Below, piece by piece: positions 1 to 10,589 of a stretch of DNA of 64,000 bases. Position numbers and translations under genes: made by a program. This DNA is from Lysobacter changpingensis (GTDB lineage: Bacteria > Pseudomonadota > Gammaproteobacteria > Xanthomonadales > Xanthomonadaceae): contig NZ_JADWPE010000002.1 in assembly GCF_017308985.1 (NCBI RefSeq), positions 682,001 to 746,000 on the forward strand. Direction: 5' to 3'. The notes under the pieces were generated by a model. It was given only the letters and a program-made list of their open reading frames with translations, made no database searches and was not told where the DNA came from. Position 1 is the stretch's first letter. The number at the start of each line of letters is the position of its first letter.

Positions 1-7
1 CGCAAGG

Positions 8-736
8 TCAGGCGTAGGCGCCCTCGTCGAGATCGGCGTTGGAATAGACGTTCTGCACGTCGTCCATGTCTTCCAGCCAGCGCAGCAGCTTCACGACCTG
101 CTGCGCGGTTTCGCCGGCCACGGCGATGTCGTTGTCGGCGCGCATCGTCACTTCGGCGATGTCGGCGGTCAGGCCGGCGGCCTCCATGGCCGACTTCACG
201 CCGGCGAAGGCGTCCGGGGCGGTGATCACGTCGATGGCACCGTCGTCGTAGACGACGACGTCGTCGGCGCCGGCGTCGATGGCGATCTCGGTGATCTTCT
301 CCTCGTTCGCGCCGGCGGCGAAGGACAGCACGCCGAGCTTCCGGAACATGAAGGACACCGAGCCGTCGGTGCCGAGGTTGCCGCCGAACTTGCCGAACGC
401 GTGGCGCACGTCGGCCACGGTGCGGACCTTGTTGTCGGTCAGGCAGTCGACGATCACGGCGACCCCGCCCGGGGCGTAGCCCTCGTAGCGGATCTCCTCG
501 TACTCGACGCCTTCCAGCTCGCCGGTGGCCTTCTTGATGGCGCGCTCGATCACGTCCTTGGACATGTTGACCGCCAGCCCCTTGTCGATGGCGGCCCGCA
601 GGCGCGGGTTGCCCGACGGATCGCCGCCGCCGCTGCGCGCGGCCACGCCGATCTCGCGGATCACCTTGGTGAAGATCTTGCCGCGCTGCGCGTCCACCGC
701 GTTCTTGCGCGCTTCGATGGAGGGACCTCTGCCCAT
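8..736 (-). CDS. yebC: YebC/PmpR (TACO1) family protein
   Basis: The 242-residue product begins with the family signature [20 protein letters not shown] and carries the conserved block [20 protein letters not shown], so its identity is clear; family members are about 240-250 residues. The family has been described both as DNA-binding regulators (PmpR) and, more recently, as ribosome-associated translation factors related to mitochondrial TACO1, so the exact role is open. The ATG was chosen because the signature starts there; the open frame continues upstream through the hydrolase gene without homology. It lies 38 bases after the hydrolase stop on the same strand and may be co-transcribed with it. 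In related genomes yebC usually precedes the ruv genes, which would lie to the left of this window. Confidence 0.95.
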   Translation of the reverse strand: MGRGPSIEARKNAVDAQRGKIFTKVIREIGVAARSGGGDPSGNPRLRAAIDKGLAVNMSKDVIERAIKKATGELEGVEYEEIRYEGYAPGGVAVIVDCLTDNKVRTVADVRHAFGKFGGNLGTDGSVSFMFRKLGVLSFAAGANEEKITEIAIDAGADDVVVYDDGAIDVITAPDAFAGVKSAMEAAGLTADIAEVTMRADNDIAVAGETAQQVVKLLRWLEDMDDVQNVYSNADLDEGAYA

Positions 737-774
737 GGAATCGTCCGGCTCAAAACGTGTCGAAGCGCGGAATT

Positions 775-1425
775 TTACCTGATCGGGCCCGACGTGCCGC
801 GCGCCTCGAAGCGGCCCTCGCGGAAGAAGCCGACGGCGAGCCGGACGGCCTCGGGCGAGAACAGCAGGCCGGTGTGGCTGGTCGGGATCACGACGTGGTC
901 GGCGAGCCCGGGCAGGCGGGTTTCGTCGACCGCGACGGTGCCGTCGTTCTCGCCGTCGAAACGGCCGAAATAGCGGCCCAGCCCCAGCGGAGTGCGGCCG
1001 GCGACCACGCCGACCTCGGTCCGGCCGCGCCATGGCTGGCAGCCGGTCCGCAGCAGCCGGGCGCTGCGGCCCAGGTATGGCGCGCTCCACGAGTGCCCGG
1101 CGAGCCGGTCCGCCGCCGCGCTGCCGCGCAGGGGCGAGCCCAGGCAGACCACGCGGGCGACCGGCAGGCCGGAGTCGCGCTCCAGCGCGGTCAGGGTCAC
1201 CAGCCCCCCGAGGCTGTGGGCGAGCACGTGCGCCGGCCGCTGCCGCAAGCGTTGCGCCAGGCGCGGGACGGCGGCTTCGGGGCCGCCCGCGATCGTGGGG
1301 TAGCCGAAGACCTCGGGCGTGAAACCGCTGGCGCGGAGGTGACGGGCGAGCCACTGCATCGACAGCCTCGGCATCCAGAGGCCGTGGATGAGGACGACGT
1401 GGCGGATGTGGCTGGGGTCGGTCAT
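775..1425 (-). CDS. alpha/beta hydrolase
   Basis: The 216-residue protein has an alpha/beta-hydrolase layout: an oxyanion-hole HG at residues 14-15, a nucleophile elbow AHSLGG with Ser71, a likely acid Asp161 in ENDGTV and a likely catalytic His184 in PTSHTG. It resembles small esterases/lipases of the RBBP9/YdeN or PGAP1-like kind; the substrate is unknown. The start at MTDPSHIRH was preferred over an upstream in-frame ATG because the intervening bases are a repeat element (1511-1533) shared with other intergenic sites. No signal peptide is seen, so it is probably cytoplasmic. yebC follows 38 bases downstream. Confidence 0.85.
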   Translation of the reverse strand: MTDPSHIRHVVLIHGLWMPRLSMQWLARHLRASGFTPEVFGYPTIAGGPEAAVPRLAQRLRQRPAHVLAHSLGGLVTLTALERDSGLPVARVVCLGSPLRGSAAADRLAGHSWSAPYLGRSARLLRTGCQPWRGRTEVGVVAGRTPLGLGRYFGRFDGENDGTVAVDETRLPGLADHVVIPTSHTGLLFSPEAVRLAVGFFREGRFEARGTSGPIR

Positions 1426-1510
1426 GGGGGCATGGTGCCCGATGGGGTGTTGCTTTGGCTTTCCTGTCGCTTGGGCGTCTCCGCGCGCTCGAGGCTCTCC
1501 CGCGTTTGAG

Positions 1511-1533
1511 CCCCTCTCCCTCCGGGAGAGGGG
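1511..1533. repeat. palindromic element, 10-bp perfect stem
   Basis: CCCCTCTCCC and GGGAGAGGGG flank a 3-base loop. The surrounding sequence (GGGGTTGGGGTGAGGG) reappears in reverse orientation near 1702-1742, and a similar hairpin lies at 45544-45567, so this is a dispersed intergenic element rather than a gene-specific site. Confidence 0.65.
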
Positions 1534-1580
1534 TTGGGGTGAGGGTCGGGACAAGCGATGCAACGATGCAGCTGCCGCCC

Positions 1581-1611
1581 TTGTAGCCCGGGTAAGCGAA
1601 GCGCACCCGGG
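1581..1611 (+). repeat. TAGCCCGGG-family repeat, single forward copy
   Basis: This is a 31-base copy of the repeat family seen at 5019, 6065, 10590-11090, 17888, 24469 and 33697. The core is TAGCCCGGGTAAGCG followed by AAGCGCACCCGGG. It is partly self-complementary because CCCGGG occurs at both ends. It lies upstream of the hydrolase gene. Confidence 0.8.
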
Positions 1612-1828
1612 CCAACGTCTCCGATGGTGCTGCTCCCGGTGCGTCCTAGGCCTTAACTGGCCAGAAAGGTTAGGTAGCCAGAAAGGCTGAGGTGCTCCAC
1701 TTCACCCTCCCCAACCCTCCCCTGCATTCGCAGAGGAGGGAGCTTCAAGCCCTTTTCCCTACGGAAGGCATTCGAGTGGGGAGCGGACAAGCGGTGCAAC
1801 GACGCTGCCGATGCCCGCTTCCGAGCAG

Positions 1829-2338
1829 CTACCCTAAACGCCGCAGAATGAACTCATGGTCGCGCGTGTTTCCGACCACGAAGTCGTAAGCTCCCACCCG
1901 CTCGAACCCATGCCGCGCATAGAACCGCTGCGCGCCGAAGTTTTCGCTCCACACGCCGATCCACAGCGTGCGCGGCCCGTCGCGCAGCAGCCACGCCAGC
2001 GCCGCGTCGAACAGGCGCGAACCGCGGCCACCGCCCTGGTGCGCGGCCAGCACGTACAGGCGCTTGAGTTCGCCATCGCCGGGCGCGACATCCGCGTGCG
2101 GCAGCGTGCAGGCGCCGGCCGTGGCATAACCGATCGCGACGCCATCCTCCTCCAGCAGCCACGTCGCGTACGCCGGATCGGAAAGCAACGAGGCCCATGC
2201 CGGAACGGCGTAGGCCTCGTCGAGGAAGTGCGACAGATCCTCCGGCGGATACAGATGGCCGAAGGTTTCGGTGAAGCACGCCGACGACAGCGCCGACAGC
2301 GCCTGTGCGTCGGCAACGGTCGCGCGACGAAGCGCCAT
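1829..2338 (-). CDS. GNAT family N-acetyltransferase
   Basis: The 169-residue protein has the GNAT fold signature. The acetyl-CoA pyrophosphate loop (motif A) is seen in RLYVLAAHQGGGRGSRLFD, and the typical C-terminal segment NFGAQRFYARHGFERVGAYD follows. Members acetylate amino groups on proteins, antibiotics or metabolites; the substrate cannot be told here. The start is 2 bases after the stop of the acidic-tail gene, so it is the last gene of the fmdB-aspS group and is probably translationally coupled. Confidence 0.88.
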   Translation of the reverse strand: MALRRATVADAQALSALSSACFTETFGHLYPPEDLSHFLDEAYAVPAWASLLSDPAYATWLLEEDGVAIGYATAGACTLPHADVAPGDGELKRLYVLAAHQGGGRGSRLFDAALAWLLRDGPRTLWIGVWSENFGAQRFYARHGFERVGAYDFVVGNTRDHEFILRRLG

Positions 2339-2340
2339 CG

Positions 2341-2628
2341 TTACTCGTCGTCCTCTTCCTCGTCCTCTTCCTCGTCCTCGTCGGACTCCTCGTCTCCCTC
2401 GTCCTCGGCGTCTTCGTCCTCTTCCTCGTACTCGTCGCCGAAATCCTCACCGTCCCAGCGGAACTGGTCGTCCGGGACGAACGCCAGCGACACGACGCCC
2501 GCACCGGCGCGCGTGCGCACCAGCCAGCCGCCGAACACCTGCGCGCGCTCGGTCACCAGGCCCGCGCCCGCGGCCGAACCCGCTTCGCCGAGGGCTTCCC
2601 ACTCGAGGTCAAACGGAACTTCGCTCAT
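2341..2628 (-). CDS. hypothetical protein with poly-acidic tail
   Basis: This small protein (95 residues) sits 2 bases downstream of aspS and 2 bases upstream of the GNAT gene. Residues 1-60 form a compact domain of about 60 residues with no motif I recognise; from about residue 61 to the end it is almost entirely Glu and Asp. The coding DNA for the tail is a purine/pyrimidine-biased GAG/GAC run and so prone to slippage. Coding is supported by tight packing between two real genes and by the proper start and stop. The function is unknown; nucleic-acid mimicry or a chaperone-like acidic tail are possibilities only. Confidence 0.8.
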   Translation of the reverse strand: MSEVPFDLEWEALGEAGSAAGAGLVTERAQVFGGWLVRTRAGAGVVSLAFVPDDQFRWDGEDFGDEYEEEDEDAEDEGDEESDEDEEEDEEEDDE

Positions 2629-2630
2629 GG

Positions 2631-4430
<1,800 letters not shown>

Positions 4431-4548
4431 GGGGGCTCCAGGTTTCGCGATCCGGCCGCGTGGCCGGAGAACTGCGCATTTTAGCGGCAGCGGCGGGCAC
4501 CGGAGCGAGGCCGACGCGGGCGCGATCGCCTGCGCGAGCCCGGGAACC

Positions 4549-4854
4549 TCAGGTCGAGGGCTTGGAGGCCGCCGTGTCGGCCTTTTTCTCCGCCGGCTTG
4601 CTCTCGGCCGGCTTGGCGTCGGACTTCGACGTGGAACCGGCGTCGCCGGCCAGGTTGCGCTTCTTGTCGCCGTCCTTCTTGAAGTCGGTTTCGTACCAGC
4701 CGCCGCCGGCAAGGCGGAACTGCGGGGCGGTCAGCTGCCGGCGCACCTGCGGCTCGCCGCAGGACGGGCATTCGACGGGGTCGGCGTCGGACATCTTCTG
4801 CAGGCGGTCGAAGGAGTGGCCACAGGCGGCGCATTCGAAGGCGTAGATCGGCAT
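4549..4854 (-). CDS. FmdB-family zinc ribbon protein
   Basis: The 101-residue protein opens with the FmdB/CxxC regulatory-family signature [16 protein letters not shown]. It has two CxxC knuckles (Cys8/Cys11 and Cys29/Cys32) that should bind one zinc ion. Residues 66-101 form a low-complexity tail rich in Lys, Ala, Glu and Ser. Genes of this family commonly lie just before aspS in this bacterial group. The precise role is unknown; the name derives from a putative regulator of formamidase in Methylophilus. Confidence 0.9.
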   Translation of the reverse strand: MPIYAFECAACGHSFDRLQKMSDADPVECPSCGEPQVRRQLTAPQFRLAGGGWYETDFKKDGDKKRNLAGDAGSTSKSDAKPAESKPAEKKADTAASKPST

Positions 4855-5018
4855 GGCACGACGGACGTTGCGAAGTCAGGCGGGCATTCTGGCGGCGAAT
4901 GCGGGGTTTTCAAGGGTTTGGGGCCATATGCGCCGGGTTGGGCTCTCCGCGAAGGCTGGGGAGGGCCGGGGACGGGTGAAGTGGCGTGCGCTCGCGCTTG
5001 ATCCGAGCGTGTCCGTCC

Positions 5019-5049
5019 CCCGGGTGCGCTTCGCTTGCCCGCGCTACAA
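5019..5049 (-). repeat. TAGCCCGGG-family repeat, degenerate reverse copy
   Basis: A single reverse-orientation copy with several mismatches (GCTTGCCCGCG instead of GCTTACCCGGG) lies in the 273-bp gap between the divergent fmdB and phzF genes. Its position about 80 bases upstream of the phzF start is unusual, since most copies lie at 3' ends. Confidence 0.7.
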
Positions 5050-5127
5050 GGGCGGCTCGCGAAAATTTGGCGGCGATGCGTCCGGCACGAGGCCCTAGAC
5101 TGCCCTGCCCCCTTCCAGGAACACGGA

Positions 5128-6048
5128 ATGTCTCCGCTTCGCATCTACCGGATCGACGCCTTCACCACCACCCGCGGCGAAGGCAACCCCGCCGGCGTGG
5201 TCACCGACGCGCGCGGCTTGAGCGACGCGCAGATGCAGGCGATCGCCGCGGAACTCGGACATTCGGAAACCGCGTTCGTCCTGCCGCCGCGCAGCGGGAA
5301 TCACGACGTGCACGTGCGGTTCTTCTCGCCGACGGTCGAAGTGCCGGTGTGCGGGCACGCCACCGTCGGCACGCACTTCGCGCTGGCGCTGGAAGGCGGC
5401 GCCCGTGGCATGCGGCGCCAGCTCACGGGCGCTGGCGTGCAGCACGTCGACACGCGCGGGGATGCGGACGGGGTCATCGTGCGCATCCAGCAGAACGCAC
5501 CGCAGTTCGACGCACCGCTCGGGGACGAGGTGGTGCGCGAGCTCGCCGACGCGCTCGGGCTGACGATCGACGAACTCGATCCGCGCGGGCCGGTGCAGTT
5601 CGTCAGCACGGGGCACGGGAAGCTGATGGTGCCGATCCGCAGCCGCGAGCGCCTGCGCGCGTTGCGCCCCGACATGGCGCGGCTGGCCGCGCTCGACGAG
5701 CGCAGCGGCAGCCACGGCTACTTCGTCTTCACGCTCGATACCGAAGAAGGCGACGACGCGCTGACGCATGGCCGCATGTTCGCCCCGGGCATCGGCATCG
5801 AGGAAGACCCGGTGACCGGCAACGCGAACGGGCCGATGGGCGCGTGGCTGGTGAAGCATGGTCTGCTCGCGGCTCGCGACGGCGAAGCGCGCTTCCGCGC
5901 ACGGCAGCGCAATGGCGCGGGGCGCGGCGGGTTCATGGATGTCGCGGTGACGGTGGAAGGCGGCGAGCCGGTCGCGGTGGCGATCGAGGGACGCGCCGTG
6001 TTGGGAGAGGAGACGATCCGATCGGTCGACCGGGATCCTCTCGCCTGA
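5128..6048 (+). CDS. PhzF family isomerase/epimerase-like protein
   Basis: The 306-residue protein is a PhzF-fold member. It has the N-terminal GEGNPAGVV, the proposed catalytic Glu46 in GHSETAFV, the second-domain entry VPVCGHATVGTH and the C-terminal EEDPVTGNANGPMGAW. Characterised PhzF enzymes isomerise DHHA in phenazine synthesis, but most members stand alone, as here, with no phenazine genes nearby, so the reaction is unknown. The ATG was chosen because homology (LRIYRIDAFTT) begins right after it; the upstream frame crosses a repeat. It is convergent with the ABC-F gene, with an inverted repeat pair in between. Confidence 0.92.
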   Translation: MSPLRIYRIDAFTTTRGEGNPAGVVTDARGLSDAQMQAIAAELGHSETAFVLPPRSGNHDVHVRFFSPTVEVPVCGHATVGTHFALALEGGARGMRRQLTGAGVQHVDTRGDADGVIVRIQQNAPQFDAPLGDEVVRELADALGLTIDELDPRGPVQFVSTGHGKLMVPIRSRERLRALRPDMARLAALDERSGSHGYFVFTLDTEEGDDALTHGRMFAPGIGIEEDPVTGNANGPMGAWLVKHGLLAARDGEARFRARQRNGAGRGGFMDVAVTVEGGEPVAVAIEGRAVLGEETIRSVDRDPLA

Positions 6049-6064
6049 GGACAACGGAAGCCGT

Positions 6065-6137
6065 GGTAGCCCGGGTAAGCGCAGCGCACGTGGGGACGCG
6101 GCCAGCCTCGGGGGCGCTGCGCTTACCCGGGCTACAA
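6065..6137. repeat. inverted pair of TAGCCCGGG-family repeats
   Basis: A forward copy (6065-6095) and a partial reverse copy (6114-6137) face each other in the 121-bp gap between the convergent phzF and ABC-F genes. The arms can pair over about 20 bases to give a long hairpin. The position suggests it could stop transcription from both sides, although no U-tract is present. Confidence 0.75.
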
Positions 6138-6169
6138 AAGCCGTGGTCCCGGTGAGATCAACCAGCCGA

Positions 6170-8014
6170 TCAGGCGTCGTACAACCCCAGCAACGCTTCT
6201 TCCGCCGCGGCCAACTCCGCCGCCACCCGATCGCGCTGCTTCGCCAGGGCGGCAGCGTCGGTGCCACCGCCCGCATAGCGATCCGGATCGGCGAGATCCA
6301 GGTCCAGCGTGTGCAGCTTCGACTCCAGTTCCGCCACGCGCGCCTCGGCCTGCGCGAGCTTGTGCGCATTGACCTTCGGCCCCTTCGACGCCGTCTTCGG
6401 CGCGGGCGCGGCGGCGACCGGCGCCTTCGGCTTTTCCGCGGCGGATTCGCGCGTGCGCAGCCAGACCGCGTACGCGTCCAGGTCGCCGTCGAACGGTTGC
6501 GCGACGCCATCGGCCACGCGCCAGAACGTCTCGCACACCAGGCCGATGAGATGGCGGTCGTGCGAGACCAGCACGATCGCGCCGTCGAAATCCGACAGCG
6601 CTTCGGCCAGCGCCTCGCGCATGTCGAGATCGAGGTGGTTGGTCGGTTCGTCGAGCAGCAGCACGTTCGGCTTGCGCCACGCGATCAGCGCCAGCGCCAG
6701 GCGCGCGCGCTCGCCGCCGGAGAAGCCATCGACCGATTCGAACGCGCGATCGCCCGGGAAATTCCACTTGCCCAGGAAGTCGCGCAGCTGCTGCGTCGGC
6801 ACGCCCGGCGCGATGTCGCCCAGATGGTCGATCGGACTGGAGCCTTCGCGCAGCGACTCCACCGTGTGCTGCGCGAAGTAACCGATGCGCAGGTCCGGAT
6901 GCCCACCGCGCTCGCCCGACAGCAGCGGAATCTCGCCGACCAGCGATTTCACCAGCGTCGACTTGCCCGCGCCGTTCGGGCCGAGCAGCGCGACGCGGTC
7001 GCCGGCTTCCAGCACGAAACGGATGTTGTCCAGCACGACGTGTTCGCCGTATCCGCAATCGGCGTCGGAAATGCGCAGCAGCGCGTGCGGCAGCTTCGCC
7101 GGCGCGGGGAAGTCGATGTGCAGCGAACGCTCGGCGCGCACCGCTTCGGTGCCGGCGAGCTTGGCCAGGCGCTTCATGCGGCTCTGTGCCTGCTTGGCCT
7201 TGCTCGCCTTCGCCTTGAAGCGGTCGATGAAGCTCTGCAGGTGCGCGCGCTCGGCCTGTTCCTTCTCGAACGCGATCTGCTGCTGGCGCAGCTGCTCGGC
7301 GCGCTGGCGCTCGAAGGCGGTGTAGTCGCCGGTGTAGAGCTTCGCCTTGCCGTCGTGCAGGTGCAGCGTGTGCGTGGACACGCCGTCGAGGAACTCGCGA
7401 TCGTGCGAGATCAGCAACAGCGTGCCGGGATATTTGAGTAGCCACTGCTCCAGCCACAGCACCGCGTCGAGGTCGAGGTGGTTGGTCGGTTCGTCGAGCA
7501 GCAGCAGGTCCGACGGCGTCATCAACGCACGCGCCAGGTTCAGGCGCACGCGCCAGCCGCCGGAGAATTCCTTCACCGCGCGCTCGTGCGTGTCGGGCGT
7601 GAAGCCCAGGCCGTGCAGCAACTTGCCGGCGCGCGCGGTAGCGTCGTAGCCGCCGAGCTCTTCCAGCTTGTGGTGGGCCTCGGCCACGGCTTCCCAGTCC
7701 TCGCGCGCCATCGCCTCGCGTTCCATCACGATGGCCGCGTGCACCGCGGCGTCGCCGGACAGCACGAAGTCCAGCGCCGGATCGTCCAGCGCCGGCGTTT
7801 CCTGCGCGACGCTGGCGATGCGCACGCGCGCGGGGATGTCGATGTCGCCCTGGTCGGCTTCGACCTCGCCCTGCAGCGCGGCGAACAGCGACGACTTGCC
7901 GGTGCCGTTGCGGCCGATCACGCCCACGCGCCAGCCGGCGTGCAGGGCCAGATCGACGTTCGAAAGCAGCAGGCGCTCGCCCCGGCGCAGGGCGAAATTG
8001 CGGAAGGAAATCAC
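6170..8014 (-). CDS. ABC-F family ATPase (YheS-like)
   Basis: The product has 614 residues with two ABC ATPase domains in one chain and no membrane segment, the ABC-F layout. Domain 1 has the Walker A GRNGTGKSS, the signature FSGGWRVRLNLARAL and the Walker B LLLLDEPTNHLDLD. Domain 2 has GPNGAGKSTLVKSL, FSGGERARLALALIA and VLLLDEPTNHLDLD. The linker between them is Lys/Gln-rich, and a charged coiled-coil tail (about 545-614) ends the protein. ABC-F proteins act on translating ribosomes; the closest familiar subgroup by sequence is E. coli YheS. A GTG start is chosen because homology begins there (ISFRNFALRRGERLLLS); the open frame runs further upstream without homology. Confidence 0.93.
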   Translation of the reverse strand: MISFRNFALRRGERLLLSNVDLALHAGWRVGVIGRNGTGKSSLFAALQGEVEADQGDIDIPARVRIASVAQETPALDDPALDFVLSGDAAVHAAIVMEREAMAREDWEAVAEAHHKLEELGGYDATARAGKLLHGLGFTPDTHERAVKEFSGGWRVRLNLARALMTPSDLLLLDEPTNHLDLDAVLWLEQWLLKYPGTLLLISHDREFLDGVSTHTLHLHDGKAKLYTGDYTAFERQRAEQLRQQQIAFEKEQAERAHLQSFIDRFKAKASKAKQAQSRMKRLAKLAGTEAVRAERSLHIDFPAPAKLPHALLRISDADCGYGEHVVLDNIRFVLEAGDRVALLGPNGAGKSTLVKSLVGEIPLLSGERGGHPDLRIGYFAQHTVESLREGSSPIDHLGDIAPGVPTQQLRDFLGKWNFPGDRAFESVDGFSGGERARLALALIAWRKPNVLLLDEPTNHLDLDMREALAEALSDFDGAIVLVSHDRHLIGLVCETFWRVADGVAQPFDGDLDAYAVWLRTRESAAEKPKAPVAAAPAPKTASKGPKVNAHKLAQAEARVAELESKLHTLDLDLADPDRYAGGGTDAAALAKQRDRVAAELAAAEEALLGLYDA

Positions 8015-8219
8015 GGCGTGGGTCGCGGAAGCGGGATCGGGTGCGATCCGGGCCGCGTAGTCTAAAGGCTCGGCCGGGCGCCCGGACGCGCGGCGGCCGA
8101 TGACCCTCGTTTGACGCCGCTTGACGCAATCTGCTGGCTCGGCGACGGCGTGCGGGGTCGCGGGTTGCGTCGACCGGGTCCGCCCCACATCCTGAACGCG
8201 ATCCCTTTCCGGAGAGCCG

Positions 8220-9905
8220 ATGCACCACACGTCCCTCATCGCGATCCTCGTGGCCGGCTTCGTCCTGGCCTTCGTCTTCGGCGCGCTCGCCCAGAAAATG
8301 CGCCTGTCGCCCCTGGTCGGCTACCTGCTGGCCGGTGTCGTCGCCGGCCCGTTCACGCCCGGCTTCGTCGGCGACCAGACGCTCGCCCCGCAATTGGCCG
8401 AAATCGGCGTGATCCTGCTGATGTTCGGCGTGGGCCTGCATTTCTCGCTGCGCGACCTGCTGGACGTGAAGGCCATCGCCCTGCCCGGCGCGATCGCGCA
8501 GATCGCGCTCGCCACCGCGCTCGGCTGGGGCATGGCCCTGCTGCTGGGCTGGTCGCATGGCGCAGGTCTGGTGTTCGGTCTCTCGCTCTCGGTCGCCAGC
8601 ACCGTGGTGCTGCTGCGCGCGCTCGAGGAACGCCGCCTGGTCGAAACCGGCCGCGGCCGGATCGCAGTCGGCTGGCTGATCGTCGAGGACCTGGCGATGG
8701 TGCTCGCGCTGGTGCTGCTGCCCGCGCTGGCGGGGCTGCTCAAGGGCGGCGACGTGAGCGCGGCCGACGTGTGGGAAGCGCTGTTCAAGACGCTGGTGAA
8801 GGTCGGCGGCTTCGTCGCGGTGATGCTGATCGTCGGCCGTCGCGTGATCCCGTGGGTGCTCGAACGCGTCGCCGGCACCGGCTCGCGCGAACTGTTCACG
8901 CTGTGCGTGCTCGCCATCGCGCTGGGCGTGGCGTTCGGCTCGGCGGGCATGTTCGGCGTGTCCTTCGCACTGGGCGCGTTCTTCGCCGGCATGGTGCTGA
9001 ACGAATCCGAATTCAGCCACCAGGCCGCGAACGAAACGCTGCCGCTGCGCGACGCGTTCGCGGTGCTGTTCTTCGTGTCGGTGGGCATGCTGTTCGACCC
9101 GATGATCCTGCTGGATCGCCCGCTGCAGGTGCTGGCGACGTTCCTGATCATCGTGGTGGGCAAGTCGATCGCCGCATACGCGATCGTCCGCGCATTCGGC
9201 AAGCCGAACAACACGGCGCTGCTGATTTCCACCAGCCTGGCGCAGATCGGCGAGTTCTCCTTCATCCTCGCCGGCCTCGGCCTGCAGCTGGAAGTGCTGC
9301 CGAAGGAGGGCCAGGACCTGATCCTCGCCGGCGCGCTGCTGTCGATCATCGTCAATCCGCTGCTGTTCGCCTGGCTCGACCGCCGCGAGGCGCGCGAGCA
9401 GGCGCAGCGCGCGGCCGAGGTCGAGGAGCACGTTTACCCGCCGATTCCCGCCGACCTGCGCGACCACGTGATCCTGATCGGCTACGGTCGCGTCGGCAGC
9501 GAACTGGGCCGCCTGCTCGCCGACCGCGGCGTGGGGCTGGTGGTGATCGACGGCGAGGAAGACCTGGTCGATCGCGCCCGCGCCGCGGGCATTCCGGCGA
9601 TCCGCGGCAACGCCGCCAACGAGCGCGTGCTGCGCGAAGCCGCGCCGGAACGCGCGCATACGGTGATGCTCGCCATTCCCAATGCGCTGGAGGCCGGCGA
9701 GATCATCGCGCGCCTGCGCGAAGCGAATGCCTCGCTCACCATCGTGGCGCGCGCGCACAGCGACGCCGAGGTGAAGCATCTGCTGCAGCACGGCGCCGAC
9801 GGCGCGGTGATGGCCGAGCGCGAGCTGGCGCACAGCCTCGCCGAGATGGTGATGGCCACGCCGCCGTATCGCGGTTCGCGGCACCTGCCACCGGCCACGG
9901 CCTGA
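8220..9905 (+). CDS. ybaL: KefC/YbaL-type cation:proton antiporter
   Basis: The 561-residue protein follows E. coli YbaL nearly end to end: the first segment, LSPLVGYLLAGVVAGPFTPG and ILLMFGVGLHFSLRDL are almost the same as in YbaL. It has a CPA2-type membrane domain of about 12 helices (residues 5-400) followed by a cytosolic RCK/TrkA-N nucleotide-binding domain starting at VILIGYGRVGSELGRLL. Such proteins exchange K+ or Na+ for protons, often gated by ligands on the RCK domain; the ligand is unknown here. A good ribosome site (GGAGAG) precedes the ATG. It diverges from the ABC-F gene, and yceH follows after 10 bases. Confidence 0.93.
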   Translation: MHHTSLIAILVAGFVLAFVFGALAQKMRLSPLVGYLLAGVVAGPFTPGFVGDQTLAPQLAEIGVILLMFGVGLHFSLRDLLDVKAIALPGAIAQIALATALGWGMALLLGWSHGAGLVFGLSLSVASTVVLLRALEERRLVETGRGRIAVGWLIVEDLAMVLALVLLPALAGLLKGGDVSAADVWEALFKTLVKVGGFVAVMLIVGRRVIPWVLERVAGTGSRELFTLCVLAIALGVAFGSAGMFGVSFALGAFFAGMVLNESEFSHQAANETLPLRDAFAVLFFVSVGMLFDPMILLDRPLQVLATFLIIVVGKSIAAYAIVRAFGKPNNTALLISTSLAQIGEFSFILAGLGLQLEVLPKEGQDLILAGALLSIIVNPLLFAWLDRREAREQAQRAAEVEEHVYPPIPADLRDHVILIGYGRVGSELGRLLADRGVGLVVIDGEEDLVDRARAAGIPAIRGNAANERVLREAAPERAHTVMLAIPNALEAGEIIARLREANASLTIVARAHSDAEVKHLLQHGADGAVMAERELAHSLAEMVMATPPYRGSRHLPPATA

Positions 9906-9915
9906 GGACGCACGC

Positions 9916-10554
9916 ATGAGCGAAGACACCGCACCGCTGCTGTCGCCCATCGACGCGCGCATCCTCGCGTCGCTGTTCGAAAAGGAAGCGACGACCCCGG
10001 ACGCCTATCCGCTGACGCTCAACGCGATTGTGCTGGCGTGCAACCAGAAGACCGCGCGCGAACCGGTGATGGAGCTGGAACCCGGCGAAGTCGGCAACGC
10101 GCTGCGCCGCCTGGAAACGCGCGGCTGGGTGAAGTCGCAGCACACCGCGCGCGCGGAGCGTTACGCGCATCGCCTCGAAGCGGTGCTCAGCCTGACGCGA
10201 CCGCAGACGGCGCTGCTCATGCTTCGCGGTCCGCAGACCGCGTACGAGCTGATGTCGCGCAGCGAGCGTCTTGCGCGTTTCGAGAGCGTGGAGGATGTGC
10301 AGTACGCACTCGAACGCCTGTCGCAGCGTTCGCCCGCGCTGGTGGTCGCCTTGCCGCGCCAGTCCGGACAGCGCGGAGAGCGCTTCGCGCACCTGCTGTG
10401 CGGCGAGCCGGACGTGAGTGTTGGATCGCCTGCCGAAGCGGGAACCGGTACGGCGTCCTCCCCCTTGTCGGAGCGCGTCGCCGAACTGGAGCAGCGCGTG
10501 GCGGAGCTTGAGGCGCGGCTGATCGCGCTTGAAGCGGGGCGTGACGAGGGTTGA
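9916..10554 (+). CDS. YceH family protein (DUF480)
   Basis: The 212-residue protein matches the YceH/DUF480 family. It has a first winged-helix-like domain (LSPIDARILASLFEKEATTP, then YPLTLNAIVLACNQKT) and a second repeat with the family block RPQTALLMLRGPQTAYELM. The C-terminal 35 residues are a heptad-like coiled coil (SERVAELEQRVAELEARLIA). The family is widespread in gammaproteobacteria and its function is unsettled. It starts 10 bases after the antiporter stop and is probably in the same transcript. Confidence 0.92.
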   Translation: MSEDTAPLLSPIDARILASLFEKEATTPDAYPLTLNAIVLACNQKTAREPVMELEPGEVGNALRRLETRGWVKSQHTARAERYAHRLEAVLSLTRPQTALLMLRGPQTAYELMSRSERLARFESVEDVQYALERLSQRSPALVVALPRQSGQRGERFAHLLCGEPDVSVGSPAEAGTGTASSPLSERVAELEQRVAELEARLIALEAGRDEG

Positions 10555-10589
10555 GGTACGTTCTGCGGATACGGCTGCTGCTGTTGCCG

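Larger units (their letters stand above)
1426..1828. other. 403-bp non-coding gap made of repeats
   Basis: The stretch between the GNAT gene and the hydrolase gene has no credible coding frame. It contains a perfect 10-bp hairpin (1511-1533), one palindromic TAGCCCGGG-family repeat (1581-1611), and a second, inverted copy of the pyrimidine-rich element around 1702-1742. A roughly 35-bp module containing GGACAAGCG and TGCAACGA occurs twice, at about 1540-1577 and 1776-1810, in the same orientation. Confidence 0.7.

Noticed and set aside
8111-8126. Two TTGACG boxes upstream of ybaL
   Set aside because: They resemble -35 elements, but no matching -10 is present at a proper distance.
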